A stretch of 64,000 bases of DNA. It comes from Eretmocerus hayati (lineage: Eukaryota; Arthropoda; Insecta; Hymenoptera; Aphelinidae). The notes beneath the pieces were generated by a model that saw only the letters and a program-made list of their open reading frames with translations, made no database searches and was not told where the DNA came from. A program made the position numbers and the translations under genes. Shown here in pieces: positions 24,493 to 37,954 of this stretch. How positions within the stretch are numbered: position 1 is the first letter of the stretch; every line of letters starts with the position of its first letter. The stretch is taken from positions 120,558,305 to 120,622,304 of the forward strand of contig CM056743.1 of the NCBI GenBank assembly GCA_029851415.1, written 5' to 3'.

Positions 24493-25447
24493 TAGACCGG
24501 GAGCTAGCTGACATTTTTTGGTAGTTATTCCTACTAGGACAGGTCATTAACTAATAAGTCATTTGTGGTGCGGAGAGGACGACTATGCAGTGACAGACGG
24601 GTGAGCCGTTCCGTTTTTGTGCAATTAATAAACAAACACGTTGGGTAATTCGATGTTTCAGAACTATTTTCTACACAAAAATCGAACAATATTCCATCGA
24701 TTCAGTTGAAAAAAAGTCATCGCTGATCAGTTGGCATACTAATTAGACGATTCCTAGTGCCCACCATACTCGATCAAAAATGTCAAGTTTTTTAAATATT
24801 TAGAAATATTTTCTACAGTATGGCACTTTGATATTCGGATAGATTGCATGGGAATAATCCATCGGGGAAGCATCGCTATACTAATAGGGTGATTCTGAAT
24901 CAATCAAAACCGCGATCAAAGTTCCGTGAAATGGATCAAATTCAACTGCTCCGCTACGCCATCTCTCGAGGAACGATTGAGTCTCTCGGCCACGGGGAAT
25001 TCCATGCATTTTACGCAACTTCGATCGCAGTTTTGAATGATTCGGAATCGCCCTATCAGTATGGTGATGCTTTTCCGATGGATTATTTTTATGCAATAAA
25101 TCCGAATATCAAAGTGCCATACTGTAGAAAATATTTCTGAGTATTCGAAAAATTTGACATTTTTGATCGAGTATGGTAGGCACTAGGAATCGTCTGATTA
25201 GTATGCCAACTGATCAGCGATGACTTTTTTTCAACGGAATCGACGGAATATTGTTCGGTTTTTGTGTAGAGAATAGTTCTGAAACATCGAATTACCCAAC
25301 ATGTTTGTTTATTAATTGCACAAAAACGGAACGGCTCACCCGTCTGTCACTGCATAGTCGTCCTCTCCGCACCACAAATGACTTATTAGCTAATGACCTG
25401 TCCTGGTAGGAATAACTACCAAAAAATGTCAGCTAGCTCCCGGTCTA
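24493..25447. mobile_element. Foldback element, 955 bp
   Basis: Arms at 24493-24935 and about 24997-25447 are near-perfect reverse complements around a ~60-bp spacer. Ends read TAGACCGGGAGCTAGCTGAC and GTCAGCTAGCTCCCGGTCTA. Short open frames on opposite strands here (24844-25140 plus, 24881-25096 minus) resemble each other only because the arms mirror each other. No transposase. Confidence 0.92.
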
Positions 25448-25561
25448 CTAGTTCAGTTACTTCTGAGTGAACAAAAAAGATGGCCATCATTTGATTTTAT
25501 GTATTCCATTCGGATGATTCTATTAGAGTTCAGTTAGATCTCGGTCAACAATAAGATGACT

Positions 25562-25697
25562 ATATCCCTGGTAGAAATTCATCCTAATGTAACACATTAT
25601 TAGCCATAAAATGGCTATTTTCAGCCAAAATTGGCCAAAAATAGCCATTTTATGTCTATTTATGTGTTACACCGAAGTAAATTTCTACCAGGGATAT
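25562..25697. mobile_element. Very short palindromic element, 136 bp
   Basis: ATATCCCTGGTAGAAATTC at the left is matched by ATTTCTACCAGGGATAT at the right. The core contains a second mirrored pair, ATAAAATGGCTATTTT and AAAATAGCCATTTTAT. Almost the whole element is one hairpin. Confidence 0.85.
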
Positions 25698-27280
25698 CAT
25701 TTGAATTCTTGTCGGATCAAACATGTTAACTATTCGGATATCCCTTGGAATCTAATGAAATAAACAAAAACAGGGCTAATCATTTACATACCCTCCACCT
25801 AGTTGATGAGGATATGTCAATCCAATTTTATCTCTTCAATGCTGTTTGTTCTGCCCTACCAGTATCTTTTTAATGTTGTGTGGGTGGAGTTCAAATATAA
25901 TATGATGGGGAGGGGGGGGGGGGCAAAAAGTAGTCAACGAGCTTCTGGATCCAGACTTGGGTTCATCTTCAAAATTTCCCACCGATCACTCTGAATATAT
26001 GATGATCCAGCCTTTCACCATCATCATGGGCTAATGAAGATTTGAATGATCGTTTTTCATGTACAGCTAAGTAATTTGACGATGCAGAAAGTATGCCTGA
26101 CTGTGTTGTTTCTTGGAGGGTTCCCTGCTCAATTGTACTTTGAAGCATCACTTACACTTTTCCTTTTTTTCTTCTTCCATTAGTATATGGGCCACTTCGG
26201 AGCATTTCGACGTATGCCTGCACCAGGGGGGTCTGGAAAAAATCCATCAAAATTTTTTTTCCGTTAGTACTATATCAATATAGTACAAAAAAATATTTTT
26301 TGAATTTTTAATTCCAAGGCCCCCGTGGGCCCTGGGGTCTATAAAAGGTCCTTTGTAGGCCCCTTTTTAGCCTATTCCCAGGAATCACGGTCGTATAAAC
26401 AGGTCTTTAAAAATCTGTAAAAATGGGGACAGATTTTCGCAATTCCACGAAACCCTGAGCGTGTATATTTCGACACGATTGTAATGGTAATGGATAGTAG
26501 GGTGACACTTATCTCCCGACTTTTCTGGATCGGACGCTCCACCAACTTTTTTTCAAATTTATGATGAAAAAAGATGAAAGGAATCTTTACGAGATTTTTG
26601 GAGACAGTCCCTATAGTGCCCATTTTTACCTACTTTTTTGAATTTGAACGCGATTTTTCGCTTTTCTCGATAAATTGACTGCTCGACTCATCTACCTAGA
26701 AGGAATCCCAATCCCACTTGGCTAGATCAGCAAACACATTCCTCAAGTAAAATTTAACGAGGAATACGATAAAAATATTCATCAGATGTACCGAGCCACC
26801 CCGGATGCGATAAAGTTATATCTTTCTCCATAGAAACCAATTTTTCTTGAAAATACTTTCTCTTCGAGAAAGCAAAATGGGGTATATCAGCCATCCAGTT
26901 CTCTGACTCGTTCCTAATCTAACTAGACAGTTCAGGCAACACGTTCTCCATGTAAAATTTGATGTAAGATTTGATTACTGATGAAAATACATGACAAAAA
27001 ATAGTACGCATGATGATTCAGACCACAGGAATATCTTGCGCCGTGTTTCTTTATTTTCGAAAATAACGTCAGAATAGCTATTTTTCCTTTCATCTCTGGA
27101 AATCTCCAGGGCTCTTGTTTTAAGCAAGATATCCATTCTCAGTAACCTTCGAAAAAAATTTCGTATCCACATTCAGAAACACGACTTTTCTGACCCCAAA
27201 AAGTTTGGGAAACTTGGGACACATGGTTTTCAGAACATCTTGAATATCATTTTTTACCTGGTGTATTATTCAAGTGATGG
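25698..27280. other. Intergenic, no gene recognised
   Basis: Contains a G-run at 25907-25923 and a small palindrome TAGTACTATATCAATATAGTAC at about 26265-26286. Otherwise no interpretable features. Confidence 0.45.
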
Positions 27281-27462
27281 AAGCCACCGCGGCGTTGTGG
27301 ATGAGGTCCTTGCCTTCAACGCAGAAGGCTGGGGTTCGAATCTCGGCCGGCACCAATGTGAATTTTCATAAGTGCTTTTCGGTTGTTCAGAACCCATCTT
27401 AAACTGTAGATCCCGCAGAATAACGTCGAAAAGAGGTTGAAGATGCGTTAATAAAAAAAAAA
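27281..27462 (+). repeat. tRNA-derived SINE-like element
   Basis: The head carries a tRNA-like B box (GGGGTTCGAATCTC at about 27332-27345) preceded by a degenerate A-box region (GTTGTGGATGAGG) at the expected spacing. A ~95-bp body without coding potential follows, then an A-rich tail (TAATAAAAAAAAAA) at 27448-27462. This is the layout of a Pol III SINE. The cloverleaf is not intact, so it is not a functional tRNA gene. Confidence 0.6.
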
Positions 27463-30080
27463 GCGTTGGAAGAAAACTCAATATTTTTCATAAAATCCAT
27501 AACTTTCAAGCGCTGAATAAACTTCCACAATCAGTCGTGGAATTCGATCGATTACGCCGCTCACATGTAATGTCATGCTATGTCTATCTTGTCATCTGTG
27601 GTAAATATCGGTACATCCCCCGCAGAAACTGTTCAAACAGATCGAGACAAGGTGCAGTTGCATTAACAGCGTCTGTGGAGAGGCGCGATATCAGAACGAG
27701 AGAAAGAGAGAGGAATCGTCGAGGTCGCGTCCGTTTCTTCAATGCAATTTACTCTTTACTGTTTCATATACTTACACATTGTCGTCGATTGCACCGATAC
27801 ACGAGTCCACTCACGCAATGTCCCGCAGCTGAAAGTCAAAAGATCGAAAGTTGAAACCGTTCCCAGAGAGCCGATTCTGGGTTCAGAAAGAGACATAATC
27901 CGCGACTGTAACGATGAGCGTATGTGGCTTGAATAAAATTGCGTATGACGTTCTGGTCTTATATCTAATTGCAACGCTGAGATTCTCTCTCATGAGCCAA
28001 AAACTTCTCGTCGTTGCCAATTAATGCATTAATATTATACCAAGATAGCTTCCACCTTTGAGGGAAAGCATATTTCCTCTGAGCTTGGTCAGGACGGGGT
28101 AAACAACTAACATCAGGTATAACGGGGTCCAACGATGAGACGACGACGTGGCTGACGCAAGCTGTCTGAAATTAATGTCACGTTAAACTGTATACTGTTA
28201 CCTTTTACGCAGGCACTTTTTGCTCGAGTAGGAGCTGAGTGCGAATTCGTGGAAAAGTAGCCTCGAGATGCAGCTCTTGAAAGAAAAAAGCTCTGACGAC
28301 GACGGTGGCACATTACGGATTTCTTACGCCGTTTTGCTGCGTCCTCGGTGAAAAGAAGTGAAAGACAAGATGGCTGGTATAGAAAGGTTTTTGAATCGAA
28401 TTGATTCGTGCGGGAATCGTCGGGAGTATGAGGCAAAATATTTGCTGGTGCAGATTTGGCTAATTGAAATTCGAACAGATTCTAAATAGCCGAAAATTCG
28501 TATACATCCCAGCCTTGATTCCAGCGATGCAATTCTGACTTTGGAGTGGAAAAATGGAGGTAAAAATTGTTACCACTGGAGAAATTCTTTTTGAAATACC
28601 CATGTCTCGCGTTTAACGTTTCAAGACACCTAACAAAAAGTATTAGCCACAACTGGCCAGTATTTGGTATGGAAATTTACTTTCCTGTCGCCGCAAACAT
28701 TACGTATTTCGTACAAAAGCAAAAAATGCAAAGTGCACTACCTAGACGGTCTTGAATGTGTTTAGAAATAGATCACACTAAATAAGCGTAGAAAACGGTT
28801 CCACGGGACTGAAACTTCCAAATTATGATTCTCAAAAAAAAAACCATTTAATAGTCAAATCTGTTTTTCGCAACTTAGTTCTAATTTTAACCTGCCCACT
28901 CCAGTCCTCACTCCCCAAGCTTGGAAAACTTTTCTGACATGAAAAATATTAAGTCAAAAAATGACAAAAGCCGTCAAAACCGCACAAAATTGAAAGGATT
29001 TTTTGACGTCGGGATGCGTTATTTGATTTCTTTACAGCTTTTAGAGCTGGCTCCTGCTCATACATGCGCTCTGGGTTGCCTTGGCTAATCGTTGGTCAAA
29101 TTTCTGGAATAATCGGATTTAACAATTAGGACCGATATAAGCTTGAATAACCTCAAGACTTGAAATCAATTAAGAAAACTCATGGAAGTTCAACAAAGAA
29201 ATATTTAGAAAATCACAGAAATAAGAAATGATATCGGGGAATCTCATCAAAATGAAGTCGAATGAAATCGAGTCGTCATTTTCCTAGAAATATTTTCAAA
29301 ATGAAATGATTCAGCACGACCATTGAATCGAAATTGATTGGACGGAAAAATAAAATTTGATAAAAGTTGAAATAAAATGAAATGAAAATTATTCACACAA
29401 TTTACAGAATAACTTACAAGTTTTCAGGCAAATTTCCTATAACTATCATCAGCGTTTTACGATAAATGATGTTTCAGAGCAATTTACATACTTTGCCGTA
29501 AATTTGGTACGCAGGCTGGCGCGGAGCTTTCAATGCTGATTCTTTTTTTGAGCCAAGCGCGGCATAGGTACGAAAAAGAGAGGGGGCTCTGGAATATTCT
29601 TTCTCAAACTAAATTTCGGTATTTTCTCGAAACGAAGTAGATAAACGGACCCGGGCATCGCAATGGGGGTTTTCCATATTCTTACAAACATAATAAAAGG
29701 CATATAGTGACTTCATTGTTGAGAATGTGTTCCTAATAGTATTATCATGTATCGAGTTTCCGATAATGCGTTTATTTAACACGTTCACTGCGACGCCGTT
29801 TTTTCACGATTTAATCCCAGTCATGAACTGCACTCCCGTGTTCTGGCGAACATATGTTTGTATGGAAGTGAATTTTTTTATTTCATTGTTCATATTCTTA
29901 TCCGAGTAAAACTTCGTTATCGATTGTCGTTGGCGGTATTTTTCGAGCTATCAAAAGCTGGTGAAGATTGGAAAATGAAAATCGCGGTCCCACGCGGGAA
30001 TTTTATGGCTATCCATCGTGGAAGCCGACTTTCGGTGCATCTACGCGTGGAAAGTCGCGCTTTCAACGATGGGTGCCATA
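27463..30080. other. Intergenic, no gene recognised
   Basis: AT-rich, with small open frames (27537-27854, 28113-28436) of no known family. No clear repeats seen. Confidence 0.45.
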
Positions 30081-30311
30081 AAGACGAGATAACTCGTGCT
30101 AATTACACGGGATACCCATATAAACTCTGCGCAAGAGGGTTAAAAAAATTCATGAGAGAATGTAGCCAATTCAGTTTTATTGATCTTATTAATTACCTTA
30201 TTGATCTTGGCGTCATGATCCGAAAAAAAATCTAAGACTGTAGCAACCGTAGCCCCCTTGCGCAGAGTTTATATGGGGATCTTGTGTTATTAGGACGTGT
30301 CATCTCGTCTT
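30081..30311. mobile_element. Short foldback element, ~230 bp
   Basis: GACGAGATAACTCGTG and CCCATATAAACTCTGCGCAA on the left are complementary to CGTGTCATCTCGTC and TTGCGCAGAGTTTATATGGG on the right. The loop is about 85 bp, AT-rich. Confidence 0.8.
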
Positions 30312-33099
30312 CGTGCGCAAGAAGTTCAACAACGATTCAAATGATGAAAATCCAACACCATCAAGATAAGGCAGTAAAGATCATTAAATTTGAGTCGGGT
30401 GGTTTGAATCATAAATATTGCATTCAATTATAATTATCCATAATTAAAAATCATGGATAATTATCTATGATTTTTGGATCCGCTAATTCCATAGAGAGAA
30501 TAATGGAGGTGTGTAAACTCGTTGAAGAGCTCATTCCTTTCGTTTCAACGGAGAACTAAACTATTTGATGTAGGAAACAACCGAAATCGCACAAGGTCTG
30601 TAAAAAGGAAATAACCTCGATTCGTTACGATGTTCCTGTTATCAACTTTTACCGTCAAATCTCTTTCTCTTATCCAACATGGCGACTATACGGTTCTTCT
30701 GCAAGCAATATATCCAGAGATTTGCAATGTCGAGGCTCTGAACAAAGATGACGACGACAACTCAGTGTGGATACGAAGGTCGGCGCTCCGGAAATGGGCC
30801 GTCCTTGCCGCTTGCTCAAGCCGCGACCGTTATGCCGCGGTGATCCGGCGTGGCTCGTCTAATTTCCTTAGCCTTCTATCCTCTCTGACACCATATACGG
30901 AACCTCATCACCGCTTCAAGTATTATGCATCTTTTGTTCGACATATAAAATCGTCGTGGAATCATTATCCGCGTCTATTTTTCTCTTTTTCTTATCAAAA
31001 CGCGCCTGACGTGAAGCGAACTTCCATTGTTGGACCCCTAGGTCGTCTGCTCCCCCGCAGTTCTCGCGAATTCGGAGTTCGCGGGTCGTGGGCTGGTTCT
31101 CACTCTAGCTTGAGTCTAGGTTTCTATCCGCTTATTGTTCTCGTATTTCTGTAATACATACAAATATTAAAGCAAATACTTTAGAATCAACATTTTGTCA
31201 TTTTTCTCGAGATACCTGACGAAGGTGAACCTCTGGGATTCGTGTACATTGTTAGAAATAGCACTATCCAAAAGATGTAGCATGTTGTCGAGAGATTAGG
31301 AAAGTGTCTCTAGGAATTATTATTCTTGAACCCGAATTCTGGTCTCTAAAAGTATTGAGTGATTTTGACCGCTTGAAGCTCGAGTCACTCACCGAATCGA
31401 GCCAATTGGCTCGCTTTGGAGTGAAAATTGAGAAAAATAACTTGCCATCCGAGTGATTTTTGGTCACTCGACCGATCAAGTCATTGAAATAACTCGGCTA
31501 TCGAGTGAACTTAACCGACATGACCTAAGTCAACATCATTATCTTGACACTCCTTTACTAACACCAACGAATATAGGCCGGTACTAATACGTACTTGAAT
31601 CGAGTAATCTGGGATTTTATCGCCATATTTTACAAACAACCAATTATCCAAGCTTTTCCACGAAAAACAGTAAAAAATAGTATACTCAAACTTACAGTAA
31701 ACAACTTTTGCTGAAAAACTTACGATTAGTTGTCACATACTAGCCCTCATAAGTGTTTTTCAGTATCGTTTGATGATACTTGTGATTGCTCAACTGGTTG
31801 GATGGTTAATGTAATTATCGAACTGCGAAGAAATAGAAAGGGAATTGAGTTCAATTTCCAGCAGTCACGAATTGTTATTAAACTTTTCTGGAAGGGTTTT
31901 TTTTAATCTTTTTCTAGTGATTCCACTGTTTTTACTCAGCAGTTCAGTTCTTATACCGCTCAACAATTGATAAATATTCAACTTTTTTCTCATATTGTGG
32001 ATTATAAGCAGCTCGATGGTCGAATGAAAAAACAACTCGATTCAAGTGAAATTTTCACTCGGTATCTTCGAGCAAGAAATCACTCGAAGCCGGGTTGCGA
32101 CGGAGTATTTACGGAGAGGTTATAATTTTTTGTCGGCCTGCAACAATTCATAAACTTTCTTTCCCACCATGACTCATTATTGACATGTTCACGCCTTATC
32201 TGGGATCTTCTTATAGAGTTTCAATTTGCTGGTTGCAAGTTATCTCGAATTTACCAAACGAGTCCGAGATTCATTTCAGCCCCTTCATCAAAGACTACAT
32301 TGGAAGCAAAATCTGAAGTAGAAAACCCCCTTGTGTTACTAGGTTGGTCGTCTTTGTGAACTACTCTGCATACCATCAGCAAATTGGGGAGAGGGTGTGA
32401 TATGAAAACTGACAAGCTTTGCTCGCATCAGACCATCAGAGGAGCAGCCTTCTGATCCCTGTATATAATAGGAGTTGCCCTAATTGCACTTTGCACGACG
32501 CTAAATAACTCAAAGATGAAGTTCCGAGGCCGATCCTGACGTGTTACTACTCGTTTGACTTGCAGATCGATGCTCGGGGCTGCAGAGGGGCGATAATAAC
32601 TCTTGGTGGTACGTGATACGTACGAGCAACGTGTGGTCGTTGCCCGAGGCCCCAGAGTGGCAGCCGCATCATCATCACAAGTTACAGCGGCACCAGGAGC
32701 AGCCATCCAGTTAAGGCCGTGGCCTCGCCAAAGACGGCAAGGAATAAGAGCCACCAGAAGGAGAGAGCGAGGGAACCGCCGTCGCCGCACGAGCGCAAGC
32801 AGCTCAGGATGCTGAGCCGGTGGACGCGCACACGGAGCTACCTCGAAATTAGCCCTACGCTGCAGTCAGACGGGCCTAGTGTGAGTAAACTCGCACTCTC
32901 GTATTTTCCCTCATCTATGGTGAGAAATGAAGCACTCGAAAAGTTGTAACTCCGGCGCATAGTTTAGCTCACTCCATCTTACCTTGGTGCTTTTTGACTG
33001 GAAATTTTGGCGCACCGTGTAGAGAAAATCAATACAAGAAATCGCACTTTTCCTTCTAGAGACCACTAAGGGTGTAGATATGAATTGATACCCTCTGAA
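30312..33099. other. Intergenic; possible distal 5' exon near 32.6-32.9 kb
   Basis: An open frame of 174 codons on the plus strand (30630-31154) has no recognised domain and no splice or family support. A GC-rich block at about 32600-32880 ends at a good donor (GTGAGT at 32881) and could be an untranslated first exon of the downstream Hr39 gene; this is speculative. Confidence 0.3.
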
Positions 33100-36000
33100 A
33101 TCCATACTAAAGTCTTTGAATTTACTCGATTCACTTTTGCTTTCTCTAAAAGAAAGGTTTGTTTTCGTGTTAGCAAATTTTTGATTCATTTTTCCATTCA
33201 ATCACATATTTTCTTCAACAAAATTCCTTCATCTCAAAAATGCTTAGACCATTTTGTTCCTCTCGCCAAAATCTATCTATTGCAGGTCACCCCTTTTCTC
33301 CCTGGAGCATTCCAAACCTATCACAGACACATGTTTCAGGCCTTTTATTTGTGTGTGTGTTTTGTTTCTTGTCCGCCACACTTTCTCTTCTACACTTAAC
33401 CTGATCAACTTTTGCTTTTCTATAAGTTGTAGAGAATGATTCAGAGATTAGGCCAGTGATTTGGCATCTCTCTGCTCCCAGCTCCATCCAATGGCTATTT
33501 CTGTTGAGACCGTCCAATGAAGTAAGGTCGAAAAATTAGATTCCCTCCGCGATGAAGTGTTTGATTCTAGAGCTGAATTGAGGTGACATGAGTTTTTTGT
33601 TTAGCCCGGACCGACTTTGTATCGGAGCTAATGCGAATTTCCAGTTTTGACCCGAAACCTAGATTGGCATTCTGAAATTGGTAAAAACTCCACAACTTTT
33701 CTCCTAATGAGTCTTTTGACATGGGGCTTGATGGGGATTGTCGAACACAACGTAATCTATCAGAATAGAATCCTATGGTGCTCGAAATTTCGCAGTGTCC
33801 CAAAAAGTGACAATTGGATGAAATTTTGAAAAAATGCAATTACTCAAAATGGTAAATTCGTATCCCTTAGAACTTTTTCTTTTTTTTTTAGAGTACTTTG
33901 AACGATGCCAAACATATTGCATTTGCTCTGGTAGGCGCTAAAATTCGTGGGAGGCGCTAAATAACTTTCTGGAAAAAAACTTAAAAAACCAAATTATTGT
34001 TGAAATTCGGTAACAAATATTGTGGGAAAGTTCTGTTTCCTTTGCCAAGAATTCCGCAATTCCATGGAAGTGTCCCAAGATGATCAATTTCGGGAATTAT
34101 CGCTAAATTCCGTTTTTGAGTGATTACAGCTCAATCTAGCGATAGATCCCGAAATTGATCATCTTGAGACCTATGGGATTACGATGCTCTTTTAGAAGAA
34201 GAAATAGACCTTTACGGTAGTTGTTACCAAATTTCAACAATAATTTTGTTTTCAATTTTTTTTTTTGGAAAAACTTCTTTTAGCGCCAACCGGATTAGAA
34301 GCATCATGTTCGGCATCGTCAAAGAACTGTCAAAAAAATTCAAAGGGATACGAATTTATGTTTTTGAGTCATTACAATTTTTCATTTTTCATAAAATTGT
34401 CGCTTTTTGGAACTCTATGCGGAATTCTGAGCACCATAGGATTCTATCCTGATAGAATACGTTGTGTTTGATATTCTCCATCAAGTCCCATCTCAAAAGA
34501 CCCATTAAGAGCAAAGTTGTGGAGCTTTTACCAATTTCAGAATGCTCAATTTTCTGCTGCAAACTGGAAATTCGCATAGCTCCGATGCAAAGTCGATCTA
34601 GGCTAAACAAAAATACGCTGCTAAAAAAGATTAGCAGAATGCTTTCTCTTAGCGAAATAGTCTCAGACGATCAATCGGACTAATGATAAATTTGAAAGAC
34701 TGATCAAATTCCAAAATCATGATTGGAATTCACACAAAATAGTTTCATTTTCCCTGTGGTCCAATCCATTTCATTCTCACTTTAGATTATACACATACCT
34801 ATATGACATATGAAAACAATCGTTCGGTTGAGGGGGAGTTTTGATACAGTTGGTTTATAGATTATGAAAGTGGAGTTCTCTAAGGGAAGGAAAAGATTTC
34901 GATTTTTGGGAGAAAAATTGGATTTTAATCGGGTTCAAACGTAGTTGAATCGAATTCGGTTCCTACCAATTGATGTAGAATGCGGGAAGAGCATCTCTTT
35001 CGTTTATCAAAAGGTGGATAGATTACTGTAGAGGGAGATACAAGCATAAGCATAAGCATCTACAACCGTAGAGGGAGATATGAGCAAAAAATGAATTTTA
35101 GTAGAAATTTTTTCATCGTGTTTTGAGTTATTTTTACAAGATTCCCTTCTAGAGGAATTCAGATAACCTATACTAGAGGTTTTTGGGGAAGATATATCGT
35201 CTGGTTCAAGTGAAACTTTTAAATTGTTGGTATGGAATTTTGGAAAAATTCGGTATCAACCAATCGATTCAGAATGATGGAAAAGTATCGACTCAGGTTA
35301 TCAAAATTTGAATGGTCCAGTTTGTGGGGGAGATACGAGGGAAGTATGAATATTGAAAAAATATTTTTGTATATTTAGAGTTATTTATTTGAGGAAGCTA
35401 GTTAGGGAGATTTGGGCTATCCAAACTGAGGTTTTCTTAGCAGAGTCTGTAACTTGGTTGGAACGGAATTTTGATAAAATTGATTTCAATATGCTCAAAA
35501 TGGAGTTTTTGTTGAAAATTTTCGTTTTTTGTAAAAATTTAGGTTTATGGAGATCAAATGGAATTTCGGTATCAACCAATCGATAGATCAAGCCAAAAAA
35601 CCATTGTCTAGGTAATCCAAATCGCCGAGAGATTCAATTAGAAAAAGATATTTTACTATGAAAGTAAAAAATTTTAGCGATTTTACCTCAAAAAACCTCT
35701 AAATCAATTTCGACTGGGAGAGGAGAGCAGCTAAATCACTGGTCTCATCTCTGAGTGATTCTACACATTTCATAGAAAAGCAAAAATCAATAAAGTGGAA
35801 TGTAGAAGAGAAAGCGTGACGCAAAAAAGACAACAGACATACACACACACATACATTACACAGGCAAAGGGACGGAGCGATGAGTACCTGGAAGGTTTCG
35901 GAGGATTTTAGGAGGAAAAGTGTTACTTACAATCGTTAGATTTTGGCGAGAGGAAGAAGATGGTTGAGACATTTTCGTGATAGGAGAAATTTTGTTGGAG

Positions 36001-37540
36001 AAAATATTGGATTGAATGGAAAAATTGATCAAAAATTTGCTGGACCGAAAACAAAGCTTTCTCTTTAGAGAAAGCAAAACACATGTCGCCTCATTTTAGC
36101 TCTAGAATCATATACTTCATCGCGGAGGGAATCTAACTTTTTGACCTCACTCCATTGGACGGTTTTAACTGGAATAGCCCTGTAAAGGCTTTTTAAGCAA
36201 AAGCTGCTCAAATCCCCTGTTCTAATACTAAAATATCTTTCTCCACCAGGGTCTCAAGGTTATTAGAGTTACCTGGACCATGGTTATTTCGACGAAATCC
36301 ATCGATTGGTTAATAGTGAAATTCCATTTAGTCCCCGCAAACCTCAATATTTTGAAAAAATTAAGATTTTTATACCGAAATCGTTATTTTTAACATCCTC
36401 AAACCAATTTTATCGAAATTTTGTTTCAACCGAACGATAGATATTGGTAAGAAAACTATACTTAAGATTCCTCTATTTCCACTCACAAGCTTCCTCGAAA
36501 AAATAACTCAGAAAATAATGAAACATTTCTCTCGAATGTCCATTTTTCTCCGATATCTTCCTCTACAAGTAAATCACGAAACTTTCAATGACCTGAATGG
36601 ATATTTTCCAAAAATTACTCATGAATTGGTTAATACCGAATTCAGTTGAACTCGTAGATCATGATTAAAATGAAGTGTCTTTCCACAAAAAGTAAAATTT
36701 TCACCCAAATCGTCACCTTTACTTATCCTCGAACCAATTTTATCCAAATTTTGTATGAATTAAACCATAGAGATTGGTTAGAAAACCCTCGTTCAGATTA
36801 CCCAAATTCTCCTATTAAGCTTTCTCGAAAAAATAACTCAAAATATATTGAAACATTTTTTTCAAATGATCATTCCTCCTCCCCCCTCTCCCCCCGCATC
36901 TCCCTGTACAAGTAATCATTCCCATCTGATCATGACCTAAATGGATATTTTCAAGCATCCCTCGTCGATTTATTATTACCGAATATCTGTCGTTTCATAT
37001 TCATCCCAAAATTCATGTGAATTGTCTTGAAACTAAGTGCTTCAGAATCACGCCTCAATCAAGATTTAGATACTATCTTCAATTTAAATATCAGGAATCT
37101 CCTTTAAAAGCTTTCTCAAAAGAATATTCAAAGTATACAAAAATAACTACTTATTCAATATCTTCTCTTCCACAACTGTCCCACCCAAATCAACTTATCC
37201 AACTCCGAATGACCTTGAAAGATACGTTTTTTACGTTCTAAATTGATTATTTTACATGCAATCAATAATTCGATCGAACTACTCTTTGCTCATGAAGGAA
37301 TATTATAGGGTCTGTGGCTGTGGTATTTTCTTTTCAATTTTCCACGTTCTTTTTTGATTTGTCAAAAGGTGACAATGAACATACAAAATATGTTGTCTCG
37401 GACGAAAAGAAATGTAAAAAGTATCTGTAGTGTTTGTGATCATCATTGAACAACTGGATTAGGCAGTTGAAATTTTTCATCATTGGGCTGTCCATACGGG
37501 CAAATTTTGCTAAGAGAAAGCATTCTGAGCATTTTTTATT
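33100..37540. repeat. Composite of nested/permuted inverted repeats
   Basis: Segment 33100-33592 is the reverse complement of 35700-36175, but with its two halves in swapped order: GATTCCCTCCGCGATGAAGT at 33540 matches the far end of the right segment at 36117-36133, while the 33140-33490 part matches 35740-36075. Segment 34620-35690 is the reverse complement of 36220-37540 (e.g. AGCAGAATGCTTTCTCTTAGC near 34634 and GCTAAGAGAAAGCATTCTGAGC near 37510). The latter arms contain degenerate internal repeats with CGGTATCAACCAATCGAT and GAGGGAGATA. A separate palindrome (33594-34613) is embedded. No coding sequence. Confidence 0.7.
33594..34613. mobile_element. Foldback element, 1.0 kb, inside the composite
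   Basis: Ends TTTTTGTTTAGCC and GGCTAAACAAAAA. The arms pair through GCGAATTTCCAGTTT / AAACTGGAAATTCGC, CCAATTTCAGAATGC and CACAACGTA / TACGTTGTG to a centre near 34105, where AATTGATCATCTTG is mirrored. Divergence is about 10-15% by eye. Confidence 0.85.
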
Positions 37541-37954
37541 GAAATGGTGGATTAGATCATGGGATCAATATCAGATGTATAAGCCTTATCATTCCCAAAA
37601 TATCACAACATCGCGATGATTATGCCATGTGAGCGTCAACTCAACATTTGCGCAATTTCCGTCATCAATAATGATCAGAAGTGCGACAGTATAGGTCAAT
37701 TATATGCTACTTTTGTTCCTGTTTCTCAAATTTTTTCCCACGCCACACGTGGTCTACCACCTCCTTCATCAATATCGTGATTTCAAATGCTCTTATATTT
37801 TGTGCTCGTATAAATCGAACGCAAATGCCCAAATTCACATTAATTCAGGGTTCAAGCAGGTCATTCGTTGGGCTATTTTCTTATTGTTTCTTCGTTCTTT
37901 CTATAATCTACCATCGCACCTGCACCATCATCCAATTTTACTTGGTATCTTTGA
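37541..37954. other. Intergenic, no gene seen
   Basis: No feature supported; short overlapping open frames at 37681-37992 have no recognised family. Confidence 0.4.

Noticed and set aside
30630..31154. 174-codon plus-strand open frame
   Set aside because: No recognised domain, no splice or start context support, and codon use looks like chance; kept only as an unexplained open frame.
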